Below are positions 48,601 through 59,237 of a stretch of 64,000 nt of DNA, piece after piece. This DNA comes from Dipetalonema caudispina (lineage: Eukaryota > Nematoda > Chromadorea > Rhabditida > Onchocercidae). The position numbers and the translations under genes were made by a program. The notes beneath the pieces were generated by a model. That model saw nothing but the letters and a program-made list of their open reading frames with translations, searched no databases and had not been told where the DNA came from. The stretch covers positions 28,803 through 92,802 of the forward strand of contig JABVXV010000254.1 in NCBI GenBank assembly GCA_013365325.1, in the 5' to 3' direction. Position 1 is the first letter of the stretch, and each line of letters opens with the position of its first letter.

Positions 48601-51600
48601 TTCGATTTAATCTGATCGAATCAAACTACAAAGATCGCATAATCACAAATACTATTTTTTGACTTACTTAGACTTCTATTCATACTTCAACATTTTGTTT
48701 GCATCCCCAAAATAGTTAAAAAGTTTATACCTGTGATATTAGATATCGAAATTGGAAGATCAGCTTCTACTGATATTTTCAACAAATTTTGAAGGCATGC
48801 GTAATGTCTTCTTTCAACAGCCTATCAAAGATATGTTTCAAAGCAAATTCAGCAATTATCTTGGCATCTTCGAACTAATTATTGCAGTTCTAATTTATAT
48901 ATTTTAAGAGTATCGGTGTAATGGAGGTGTGATTTAATTGAACAATCATTCATTGCTAAAAATTTCGCTTGTTAATTTCAAAAACAAACTTATTCGGACT
49001 ATTTTTTAGCACCTTAATCATTGATTATATGCCGGAAACATTCGGTTGGTTGTGGTTATTTGTTGTGGTTGACTATTGGTTGATATGACAAGTAACGTAA
49101 GCTATGACATTTTAGTTGCAGTGATTTGTTTGCTTTTAGTTTTAAATATCCAAAAAATTTCTTTCTTACTTCAAATGAGGAGAAGAAGGTTAGCTAAAAA
49201 AGAAACGATACCACATGGAAAAATTTAATTCATAAATAAGTAATTCTCGAAAAGTTAATCGATATCTATCATCAATAAATTTTCAATCAAAGAAAATTCA
49301 GCTGTGAATGGATCCAATTATTTGATGATTAGCGTAACATTTGTCTTTTTGAAGTTTGTAAATGACATTATTTAACGTGAGTCAGGCGTATCCTGCTGAA
49401 TTAGTTCTCGTTAGCAAATTTTTGAAAGTATTCTCACTTGTAATCTTGAATATCTATGGAAGCAAATTTCACATTTTTTAATTTCCTGCCTTCGAAAATT
49501 TCCAATCATTCAATTTCTGTCCCATCTAATTTTCAGGAACTAATTACTATCCAATCATTGTTTCATTGAGGTAAAAAAAGAAAAAGGGGGACAGATTATG
49601 AATACTAATTAGTTGGCTATTTTTACCAGTTTTGTACCAATTAGTATCAGTGGTAGAGTAAAAGTCAATGCTAATCAAGAAGAGGGAAATTCGTTGAATA
49701 ATTGCAGTTCATTATGAATTTGTTTGAAGTTTAAGGATATTTAGTTTAGTGGAAAATATAATGTTAGATGGAAAAGTAATTGTACTTTTTTGCACTTCTA
49801 AAATTTGCCGCTTACATTAAATACATTCTCTGATTTGTGTTATGTATCATTTTGTTGCTGATTGCTTTATTTTTTCCACGATGATTCATTATCGTTGTTC
49901 AATTTATTTTTAGCCCATGTAAATGATCTTAGATCTTAAGCAAAAAAATAAAATTCAAATAGTTTTTTTTTTTTCTTTTAATAAGTTCAGAATAAGCACA
50001 GTGCAAATAAAAGCAAATCACGATAGCAAAGATATATATTTTTTTCTTTTGGCTTATAAATAGGAATTTTCGCGAAAGTGATGAGAATCTTGACGATGAC
50101 CAGGAATGCAATCATTGGAATTAACAATGATCAGAATAATGAACAATGAAATTAACAGTAATAATAGCTATTAATTCTCGAAGCTAATTTCCCTACAACG
50201 ACAAGAAAAATTGATGAGAAATTACTCAATCTCAATTAATTTCTATGATCATTCAACTTTTGAAGAAAATTGGAAAAGTGAAAAAGTTTCGATCGATGGA
50301 TCTTCCACGAGCTAATTACGCCATTTTTTGATGTATCGTCTTCTCTTTTGTCATTAAAAAGAATCATTCCTTAATCGGACCAAAAGAAATTCCTGAAGCA
50401 CTTCTTCGAGCCAAATTTGCATTAAAAAAAAGGAAACAGTTATTGATTTGCTAATTGAATACCACTACATTTGCTGAAATTTCAAACGAAATTTCAACTA
50501 AAGCATTGCATGCTGAAAAGAATCTTCATCAAACAGATGAAATGAGTTAAAAACATCAGCATTGGTTAAAAGAGAAGGACTAATTTACTTTCTACGACAG
50601 CATCTGATAATAACAACAGATAATCAACACATCGTCATTTGCCTAATTTCTTTTCGCTAACCAACTATCATTTTTTCCACTTTTTCAATAAATTTTTGCA
50701 AAAGGAAAAATGCTTTTTTGCAAATGCATCGAATTTTGAAAGATGAATTTTTATGTTGTGGGAGCAAAAAAACTTCTTTCTTTTCAGTAAAAATATGTTG
50801 ATTGTCGTAATTCCTAATTAAGTTTAATTGCAATGAATTCAAAATTTACGGTTTAAAAGTGAAGTTTATCAACCAAATAATACTTATTAACGCAAAAAAA
50901 AACCCACCGTTATGAAGCATATTTGGTGACATTTGCAATTCAGGTGACATGTCTGCATGCGTCAAATGCAATCGCTCTATGGACAGTAATTTTGCTGGTT
51001 GCGCCAAATATTTTCAATTGCATTTCAATCCTATTATTAATATTCATTTCATTACATGTAAAACGTTTCAAGAGTATCACTGAAGAAATTGTCACCAAGT
51101 TGGTAATTCGTAATATAATGATACTTAATTGATTCAGCTCTAAAATTTGATTTTAATCATTTTAGCTTTTTTTTCCCTGGCAATTTTACTGTAATTTCAT
51201 CTGATTTGCTTATGCAAGAGAAATGAGTTCTCAAAATTAAAATATCCATCCAAAATATCAAAAATTGATGCAAATTTTACTAATCCCATATGGAAGGATG
51301 TGTTATTGAAATGATTGAGAAAACCGGAGCTGACTTGAACTATTCTATTATTGTAGGCTTTTCGGTAATATTTCATAATATAATTATTGTTATGTTAATT
51401 AACTAAATAATGAAAACATATAGCATGTTTGTCAATTTTCCAGTACGAATTGGTTAGCTCGAACAGCGCGACGCGTTAGTTTTGGACCGACGGTGAAATC
51501 AGCTCTTCTAAATTATGCCCTTTATATTCCGGAGATAAAGCAGAATATCCGGATCATTCCATTGCCATCAGTTCAATATCAAGCATTTCAGGCAGCTATT

Positions 51601-51639
51601 GATTCTTCCACTATCAGAATTGAAGAATCATTTGAATAA
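45608..51639 (+). CDS. Lys-rich single-pass membrane protein, unrecognised (5' end unresolved)
   Basis: Exons in phase: 45608-45789, 46157-46303, 50944-51102, an 8-base microexon 51357-51364, and 51444-51639 (TAA). From the ATG at 45649 the product is 216 aa. The open frame continues upstream to 45608 with the same Lys/Arg/Glu-rich composition, so an earlier exon may exist. Residues 1-96 are very basic, with Ser-rich runs (EKSSKSTRSISTSKSLKSGK). Exon 3 carries one long hydrophobic segment (ALWTVILLVAPNIFNCISIL). The C-terminal exon includes a basic RTARR patch and IPLPSVQYQAFQAA. No family is recognised. The 4.6 kb intron contains - strand candidates. It could be two genes; the frame continuity is the only link. 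AATAAA overlaps the stop codon at 51635-51640. Confidence 0.55.
46304..48062. other. First part of the 4.6 kb intron; no supportable exon
   Basis: AT-rich. A + strand ORF near 47044-47250 starts MLEYKLLHHESFFYCYF but is interrupted by a T run and lacks splice partners. Confidence 0.5.
48063..48392 (-). other. Alternative long reading of a - strand exon (109 codons)
   Basis: From the acceptor at 48393 (ATTTATTTTAG) phase 0 is open to TAA at 48063. It starts QLLISLNISELKTNDIMKIE, then a basic/acidic helical stretch (RRKKRWKREIAELKNEKESL) with coiled-coil character, then hydrophobic and polar parts. It competes with the short reading used in the 48364-48821 model. No upstream exon ending in phase 0 was found. 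Confidence 0.3.
48364..48821 (-). CDS. Candidate gene nested in an intron, C-terminal part
   Basis: Exon 48821-48731 follows ATATCTTTGATAG and reads AVERRHYACLQNLLKISVEA, then DLPISISNIT, ending at a GTATAA donor in phase 1. Exon 48392-48364 follows ATTTATTTTAG and completes the frame as AAIDKPKYI, then TGA. Splice sites and phase agree and the composition is coding-like. The 5' exons were not found. It lies antisense inside the 4.6 kb intron of the Lys-rich membrane-protein gene. The family is unknown. Confidence 0.4.
49010..49088 (+). other. Candidate hydrophobic exon, unrecognised
   Basis: It follows a good acceptor (GGACTATTTTTTAG) and is open in phase 2 as TLIIDYMPETFGWLWLFVVV, ending at TGA. 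It could be an alternative terminal exon within the large intron, but the phase does not match the preceding exon (46303). Confidence 0.2.
50362..50454 (+). other. Candidate alternative terminal exon of the Lys-rich gene
   Basis: In phase 0, matching the end of the exon at 46303, it reads NHSLIGPKEIPEALLRAKFA then a Lys/Arg run and TAA. The basic, helical composition resembles the upstream exons. The acceptor (CATTAAAAAG) is weak. If used, the product would be a soluble basic protein without the membrane segment. Confidence 0.28.
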
Positions 51640-51922
51640 AATATTTAAAAAAATCCCTTCTAAATTATAGTATATCATTGTTCACAAATTCTCCTAGTTC
51701 ATTTGAAAAATTTTCGTATTTTCCTTCTCTTGTTCATTAATAAAATGTTTATATAATTAGTGAAATTCATAATGACAACATCAAATAAAATACAAAACTT
51801 GGCCATTTGTTTTTGCGTCATTTGGTTCATTTTCATAGATGAATGAAAATTTATTAAAAAGACAAGCAACAGTTTCGAATTATTACTAATTGCTTTGATT
51901 AAATTTAAATTCACATAATTAA

Positions 51923-53093
51923 CTAAACAGGTGCAGATGTTCGAGATGGTAATCGATTCTGAAAGGTTATTTTGTAATTTGTTGGAAATGGATGTCGTAT
52001 TCTAATTTGCAACAACCAGCATACATAACATAGAACCAGCATTGAACAGCATAATAGAACAATTAGAAATGATCCAAGCAATATCCATCTAAAAAAGTGT
52101 AAACTTAGCTGGTAATAGTGATATGCTTAGTAATTTATTCTGGAAATTAAATTATATTTCTTAACTTCTTATAAACCCTAAAAATAAGTTTTCTAGATGA
52201 TAAGGCTGAATAATGGGATTTTTTTTTTCAGCCAAGAAAAAGAACTGGGATCAAACCAGAAATTGTAAGATTTCCCTTTTTCTGATTTAACTCTTTCTGC
52301 AGCAAACTATGTTACATTTCTTCAATACTTCAAATTCATTTTCTCTAAAAAAAAAGTTGTGAAATAAATCCAAACCAGCATTTAACCAACAATTTTGAGT
52401 AAATTCATGAACTTTTGGTTTTATTTAGTTCTAAAAAAAAAAAGAGATAGAACTAAGCACTTACGATAGAAGACGACTATCTATCGGTAAACATATAAAT
52501 TTGTTTGTGAGACCATTACAAAAATTAACATGAATACATTGCCATTGAGCACAACTTTTTTGGCCTTAAATTTTGACAATTTATTTGTAGAGTAATTTTG
52601 AACTAAGATATTATTATGATTTTAAGGGGTAGCACATTCTGATAATATAAATGAAGCGTTAATTTACGAAATTGCTTCTTTTTTTTTTTCTAGTTATTTT
52701 AATAAGATTTGAATAATAAAAGGAAAAAATAAGATAATCTCTTACAAGTTTCTAAATTATCGAAGCACACCGCCGCTTCATCAAAAATTTTATTATCCAT
52801 TTAGAAATATTTGGAAACGTGTTTCTCTATCCTGTAACTTATTATTTCATTGGATATTCTTTCAAAAAAAAAAAAAAAAAAAAAATCAATTACTACATGC
52901 AACATTCAAACGAACAGTTCGAAAATGAAAATTTAGCATGAAAACTTCCTGCAGTCCGTTTAATTTAAGTAATACACCAGCGTAATTAACTTGCCGAGTG
53001 ACATTGAAATGTTGCAAGAAAGTGATGGAAGTTTCAAGATAGTACATAATCTTACGACAATTAATAATTTCATTTGCAACCATTGTATATTTG
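51923..53093 (-). CDS. Cys-containing single-pass membrane protein, unrecognised (5' end unresolved)
   Basis: Three exons join in phase: 53093-52978, 52564-52465, 52088-51923 (stop TAG). The first two encode an extracellular-type segment: INCRKIMYYLETSITFLQHF with an NVT glycosylation site, then SCAQWQC...NFCNGL...FICLP with evenly spaced Cys. The third starts at the membrane (WILLGSFLIVLLCCSMLVLC) and ends in a short basic cytoplasmic tail (QNRLPSRTSAPV). Topology is therefore type I: outside, one helix, tail. The Cys pattern is not one I can name. No Met start or signal peptide was found. A Cys-rich ORF at 53679-53855 on the same strand may hold an upstream exon, but the phases do not connect. 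Confidence 0.55.
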
Positions 53094-53678
53094 CTTAGTT
53101 GGAGCAAGTTGATGGTAAAATATCAGGTACTGACTATATCAGGGAATAAGAAAGTCGTTATAAATTAATGATTTATTATAAAACTTTTTTATAAAATTAG
53201 TTAAAGCGATGACACATAACAGCACAACGCATAACATTGTGTTGAAACCAAATGCTACTCCAAAAATGACAAATGAAATGAATGATATAATGGAATGGAA
53301 GAAGAATGATTGTAAACAAAAAAGAAAACAGAAATTTTTAATGTCGAAGAAAATATTTTTCCTAAGTTGCCCTATTTTGTCGTAACACATTTTTTTTTTT
53401 AGTTTCGTTATTTTGAAATGTTTTCTACTAAAAAACACTTTGTTAAAAATTCATCAGAAATAGGTATTCTTCATTGAATATTCAAAATAGAGATATTATA
53501 CAACAAAGATGAAAAAAAAAATTTTTTTTGACACATATCATTTAGGAGAACGATCTTAATTTCACATCCCAAATCTCTTAACTATTTTCCAATCAACTAG
53601 TAAAGATAGGATCAAAGCATAATTAGCCAAATTCACCTGCCAAAATGAAGCTGTGCTTTTCATCTCCTATGAAAATTA

Positions 53679-53855
53679 CTAGACTACCAGTAATGATACG
53701 GCTGAAAATTTTTGCCTCTGAAAGTATTTTACCTCATGAAAGCAAGCAAGTACACAACATTGCGAAACTGTACTATCGCTACTACGATTTGCGCAATTTG
53801 CTTTGTATTGTACCGTTTGATTTATTTCAAGAATATTTTCGAAGATTTCTTGATT
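53679..53855 (-). other. Candidate Cys-rich exon upstream of the membrane-protein gene
   Basis: A 58-codon open stretch including NQTVQYKANCANRSSDSTVS then QCCVLACFHE, with one N-glycosylation site. Two donor-like GTs are present near its end (GAG|GTAAAA and CTG|GTAGTC, both phase 0). The Cys content fits an extracellular domain. The next lower exon (53093) needs a phase-2 donor, so at least one exon would be missing. Confidence 0.28.
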
Positions 53856-55900
53856 TTATTTTATAATCGATTTTATTGGGCATGTAGTAGAAGAAATTTT
53901 GATGGAAGAGAATAATTGTGTTCAAGGGAAGAAGGTACACATGTTTAAGATGAAAATAGGGACTAAATAATGAACGATCGGTGAATTAAACTGAAGCTTG
54001 CATTAATTAGCTTCTTGATATCAAGTGATACTTTGTCAATATATACTTATCAACAGTAAGTTAGTAAGAGCAAGAAGTTAATCTTTACCTTATCTAAGCT
54101 GGGGAATTTTTAAGTGATCATAAGAAAATGCTGTATTTCATTCACTTTCAAGCTAGTTCAATGTCTTGTTGAAGTTTCAATGAACATAATGACTTATTAA
54201 TGTTGCCATCATTAAAATGACTTCGAAGATAGGAAAAAAAAAAATCCTACGACAATTTTAAAAACGGATCTCTAACCTATTTTTTGCTGCTTTTAAAAAT
54301 ACATTCACCAAATATGTGTTTAGGATTTGATGTTAGTCCTTCTAGAAGTGTTTCATTGTTTTGATTGTCAAAAGGAGAAAAGAAAAAAAAAAAAATGCCT
54401 CAAAATCGAAAACAATAATGTATTTGTTTGTTAAAACCACAAAAATACTTTGTAACCGGTTGTTTTAGAAACAATTTTTTTCTTTATTTCAATTTAGCAA
54501 GAAATGAAAATGAATTGATTCCTTCAAAAGAAATAGAACAGCAATATTATTTCTAGCAAATATACAAAAATTACCGAATTCTATAAATTTTATTGGATTG
54601 GAATGGATATCATTTTATACCTTTTTAAGTTTTTGTCCCATTTCAGATGACAGCAATTATTTTTTTTTTTTTTCATCGTATGGTAACAGAAACTATTTTC
54701 CTATGAAATAATTAGTATGATTACTAATATATGTAGTGTCAGTGAATGATCTGAAACAATCAAAGCTTTTAACAGTCATCAAAATAAATGAATCTAAATT
54801 TAAAAAAGAAGAAGAATTAGAAAACCAGTTTACCTATTTATTCATGAAATTTGTTTGTAATGTTTATGAAAAATTCCTTTAATGTCTTCTTTTAGTTGTA
54901 AAGCTTTCTTTGGAGGACAATCAATGTTTATTTACATGAGGAATGTTTTCTTATAATTTTAGAAAAAAAAAAAAAAAAAAAAAATACAACCTCTTCACTC
55001 TCTCTCTCTCCCTCTCCTATTCCCGCTCTTTCACATTGTCTTAAAAATTTTCAAATTATCACTTTGAAGTAATACAAATGAAGAAAAAGCTGTTGGTAAT
55101 CATTGGAAGAGAGAGAAAAAAAAATTGACGCTTCTTTATTAAACTTTGCGAATAGTATCAATTTTGATAGAATTCGACCTTATCAAACCATTTACCACTT
55201 TTCATCCCAATCAATTTCGTTAATTTCAAATGGAATTTAAATATTCCCAAGAACTGGTCTACAAAATGAAAGAAATGATATATTTTCAGATAGTTTATAA
55301 AAAAATATTTATTGATGAATAACACAGCAATATCGTTAGCATTTAATGTCATTCAAAATATTCTTATCAATTTCTACGATATTGAATCGAAAATCTTTCT
55401 GCTACTTTCCCAATTAATCTATGCTTAATTAATGCTACAATGTACAGGATGTCCTACTCACGTGAAGTACGCTTCTTCCACGTATGTTTCACGAAAAGTT
55501 TAACGTAGATAGGGTGATTTCCTAAATGATTCTATAGCTTTTCGTTATTGTTAGAATTTTTCTTTTGAATCTTTATAATTTTTAAAAATTTTCAAAAGAG
55601 CAGAAATTCTTTAAATTCATTCCATTTTGTTCATACACTTACAACACTAATTTTGTTATGATTTATTGCATTTTGTTATTTCAATTAAAATATAATTAAA
55701 AGAAATGATAATTTTAATTTCATTTCTTTTTTTTTTAGGACAAGAATTACTGTGATCTATTTCAAAAATTTGAATTTTACAATGATTAAATTAGAATTGT
55801 CTCCGTCAATTATCTGCTATCGATGATATCATTGTTGATTTGACGATATAGTGAGCAATGTGAACAAACACAAACGAACGCTAGCGACAGTCGTTAAAGA
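53856..55900. other. No supportable gene
   Basis: AT-rich, with A/T runs (54653-54673, 54961-54984) and a CT-rich patch at 54997-55015. A - strand block near 55158-55270 after TTTTGTAG is open for about 35 codons, but without partners. Confidence 0.5.
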
Positions 55901-56062
55901 ATGAGTGAGAAAAGAGGCGCACGTCAGAGGATAACGTGCTATTGCACGCTGGCAGTAAGCCAAGCGCATTTGTGCACAAAGTGCAAATGTAACAGGAATG
56001 GAATGGAATGGAATGTAAAAGCTAAGTTAACGTACGTGTATGGTATTTCACGCAATGATTAG
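55901..56062 (+). CDS. Candidate 53-aa Cys-containing small protein, unrecognised
   Basis: ATG-to-TAG ORF starting MSEKRGARQRITCYCTLAVS, followed by CTKCKC. It is noticeably richer in G, C and CpG than its surroundings. A consensus donor (GCA|GTAAGC) lies after codon 18, so it may instead be a first exon of a spliced gene, whose downstream partner I could not find in phase. The CYC and CTKCKC pairs could bind a metal, but no zinc-finger family is recognised. It lies 540 bases upstream of the short BTB gene on the same strand. Confidence 0.33.
   Translation: MSEKRGARQRITCYCTLAVSQAHLCTKCKCNRNGMEWNVKAKLTYVYGISRND
55995..56014. repeat. (GGAAT)4 pentamer repeat
   Basis: Four tandem GGAAT units, inside the 55901-56062 ORF, where they encode part of RNGMEWN. 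Confidence 0.9.
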
Positions 56063-56600
56063 AGGAAATTGATCGAAGGATATTTTAGTGAAAAACGATG
56101 AAATGTGCAGTTGTGATAATCATTTGTTGGGTTAGTTAATTCAGCACAGTATGCCACTCTTATTGTTGTTTTTTTTTTTTTTTTTTTTTTCAAGCTTAAC
56201 ATTTTATTGATTTTCTTTCATGTAGAGTGAATTTTGAATGAAAAAAAAGTGTTCATTTAGAAGACTATCGAAAGGAAGAGAAAATTTTTATTGATAATAT
56301 TAGAGAGAGAGAGAGAGATAGGAAGAAAGAAAGAAAGAGAGGAAATAGGAAGTTTGTTTGCATTCATTCTATTGCTAATTTTGCTGAAGAGAATCAACCT
56401 TCAAATTGAAATTTTAAAAATATGAAAGACAGCAAATGAGTGAATAGCAGCTGTAGTGATAGTCAAACAGATAATGACATCAGAACAGTTGGTATTATGT
56501 ATTTATAAGGCTTATAGGAAAGGACAGTTTGTAAGGTTAAGAAAATTTGATGAAATGAACGCTATTGAGAATTGCAATAATGAAAAATATTTTTTAAGGG
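56063..56600. other. Upstream region of the short BTB gene
   Basis: AT-rich, with a 26-base T run at 56170-56190 and a (GA)n tract at 56302-56318. No exon was seen. An AAG two bases before the BTB start (56597-56598) after ATATTTTTT is a plausible spliced-leader acceptor. Confidence 0.5.
56302..56318. repeat. (GA)n microsatellite
   Basis: Eight GA units followed by a purine-rich AAAGA stretch. Confidence 0.85.
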
Positions 56601-58042
56601 ATGAGAATGTCGGATGATATGTTTTCTCAGCGAACGCAATTGCGACAGTTTGAATTAGTCGTGGAGAAGAAAAGTATTTTCGTAAATGCTCATTATCTGG
56701 CGGAATTATCACCTTATTTCAAAATGCTCTGTTTTGAAGATACGTTTCGGTAAATCATTTCCAACTTTGTTATGACTAATCGTATGAATTTACTCTAGCG
56801 GTAAAGCTTCCTAGCAGAAAAGATTATTTTCCCAAGAAAACAACAGGTGGAATTAACTCGAGATGGTAAAATATATAGTTATGATTAAAAATGCTTCTTG
56901 ATTTTTGGATCTCTAGAGCCTTTTAACGACAGTATTCCAAAAATGGTCTTTCAGTTACGAAAGAGTTGTGAAGTTGCATCATTCTGAATTTTGCAATCTT
57001 TTAAATTGACTTAACCGGTCATTCTTTTTTCAATTACAGAGAAGCGCGGAATGGTCGAGCCGAGATAGAAGATGAAACATATGATGAAGTTATAGAATTA
57101 CTTCGTTTTATATGTCCCAACGATGATTATGTCATCAACAGAAGTATCACGGGTGAGATTCTTTCGAAGATTGCTGAAATTTTATAGTTTTTTAAAAGTT
57201 ATTTTCGGTAAGTAGTGGTAGTTTAGCTTGAGAGAACTGAAGCTTTCTTAAAAATAAATTTTTTGGTTTCCATGTCTTATCCATTACGTGAAATGAGACT
57301 TCGCTTTATGTTGTTTGATAGTCGAATAACGAAGAGAGGAAGTTTTTGGCGACATTCTGAAACAAGATTTTCTATGTAATCCATAAAGGATTTTTTTTTT
57401 TTCAGAAAGCAATTTTCCTCTGCTCACTCATTTTTCAAGCTTGATGCAGCTACAAGATCTACGGCGGCAGCTTGAAAATTACGTTGAAAATGAAGTTCGT
57501 ATGGAGAAATATAGACCAAGAAATGAGAATTTATTGGAAATGATCATTGAAGCAATGAATGCTTCTTTTTCACCAGGTCTCATGGATATCATGTATCAGA
57601 AATTGGCTCGAGTTGACTTGGATCATATTAAGACTGTAAATGTTTCATGATTTACTTCTGATATTGTTCAATCATTACTTTAAGAATCATTGAAGTCATT
57701 TTTTCAATAAATTTTTGGAAAAGAGTCGAGATTTTGAAATTAAAAAGCTTTTTTTCGATAAATAATCTGTATTTCAGCTTATCAAAAATCTCCCGGATCA
57801 GTATTCGCAGGCAATATTAGAAGGTGCTCAAAAATTTGTAAGTTTATTCTTCTTCTTTCATATTTTTCTTCCTAATTTCTCGTTCTTTTCAAATATAAAG
57901 AGAATAATTATTTGAATTAATTCGAGATGGATTGAAACCAGCCCTGATACTACAGTTCCATTTGCAGTTTCGTGTTTACCCAATGCAATTACCTTATCGA
58001 TCGTCCTACAATTATGATCAATTCCAGCAGAGAATCTTTTAG
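56601..58042 (+). CDS. Short BTB-domain protein
   Basis: Five exons join in phase to 208 aa: 56601-56749, 57040-57152, 57406-57635, 57778-57837, 57968-58042. The BTB core is clear: FELVVEKKSIFVNAHYLAEL then SPYFKMLCFEDTFRE, AEIEDETYDEVIELLRFICP and the closing helices (FSSLMQLQDLRRQLENYV). After the BTB domain comes a helical region (ENLLEMIIEAMNASFSPGLM ... YQKLARVD). The C terminus is a Tyr/Gln-rich tail (YRSSYNYDQFQQRIF). No MATH, kelch or zinc-finger part is visible. It is probably a protein-interaction adaptor, possibly for CUL3. An in-frame TAA just upstream of the ATG and a likely acceptor two bases before it fix the start. Confidence 0.88.
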
Positions 58043-59237
58043 CAAAATCTGCCGGAGAACTGCAAGTATGTTGAGTTCTTTGTATAAAATGCGTTTCGTA
58101 TCTATTGACTATGCTGTATGCATCAAAGTTTCAATTGTATTATAACTGCCACATTTCGTATTGTTTCACTCAAAAAGCTACAGAATACCTACCGGCGCGT
58201 CACTTTGTTTTTCGTCTGTAGTACGATTTAAAAAACTTCTTTCCTTTGCTTTATGAAATTGTTTTTTCCTTTAGTCAGCTCCATAAATATTGCTTTTATG
58301 ATTACTAAGTCTAATGCAGTATGCTTTAGTATTTACTATACACAAAAATTTCTGAGAATTTCTCAGTTTATTTCTCATCATGCTCTTGATCATATCCAAT
58401 TTTACTAACTCGATGTTATTGCTCCCATTCAGGTTTTGAATCCCTAAAGTCTCAGAAGTTTCATTGTTCTTTGCTTTTGAATTTCTAAACTTATTTTTGC
58501 TGCAGGTTCTATTGAATGGCCAGTCGAAAATTCTACCTGAATTCCGCATGTATTTGTGAAATATTCTCTATCTGTTGTTTTGTCTTTCGTGATGTTGTAA
58601 TTTAAAAGGGACAGGAATTTATGATTTTTGATAAAAGTTCAAAGTATTTCAAACTAAGAATTAAAAATAATTGAAGGGGATAAAACTTCGTTTGATTTTT
58701 GCTTTTAGTTTTTGATTAATACTGTTAATATGTTATATATAAGTGTTTTATGCCAGTTTTCTAGTTCACTGCAGTTCTATTTTATTTTGGTTTGGCTAAT
58801 GCTCCATACATTTAGTACAATTTATTGTTTTATTTGTTTTATTCAGCGCGTTGAAATCTATTTTTCACTAATACTTTCTTGCTACATTTTGATTAGGTAT
58901 TGTCAGAAGCATTTTGATCTTTCTTTGTACATCATACACCAAATGCAAACTTCATGCGTTTTAAAATTTCTATCATTTATTCATTTCAGAAATAAACCTA
59001 TTCAACCATAGATTTCTAGGACAGTAGCTTGCTTACTAATTATTTCTGAAAAGCTAGGCCGTATATGAGTCTTAGTCCTCTTTTCTAAGTATCGCATCAT
59101 GTTAATTTTGAAGTTGTTTGTGGTATAGAATGGATTGATCAAGCTATCTTCGATGATTCTTTTGTAATTTAGTAATATCGCAATTTTGGCTTTTATTTAC
59201 ACAGTCATCTTGAAATGTCTATGCTACTATAAATGTT
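58043..59237. other. Intergenic space between two BTB genes; no supportable gene
   Basis: AT-rich. Two ORFs of 92 and 99 codons (58271-58549 -, 58712-59011 +) are open but lack splice sites or recognisable motifs. The second is T-rich and hydrophobic. Confidence 0.5.

Noticed and set aside
55158..55270. - strand block after TTTTGTAG, open for about 35 codons to TGA
   Set aside because: It has a single acceptor, no upstream exon in phase and no recognisable motif.
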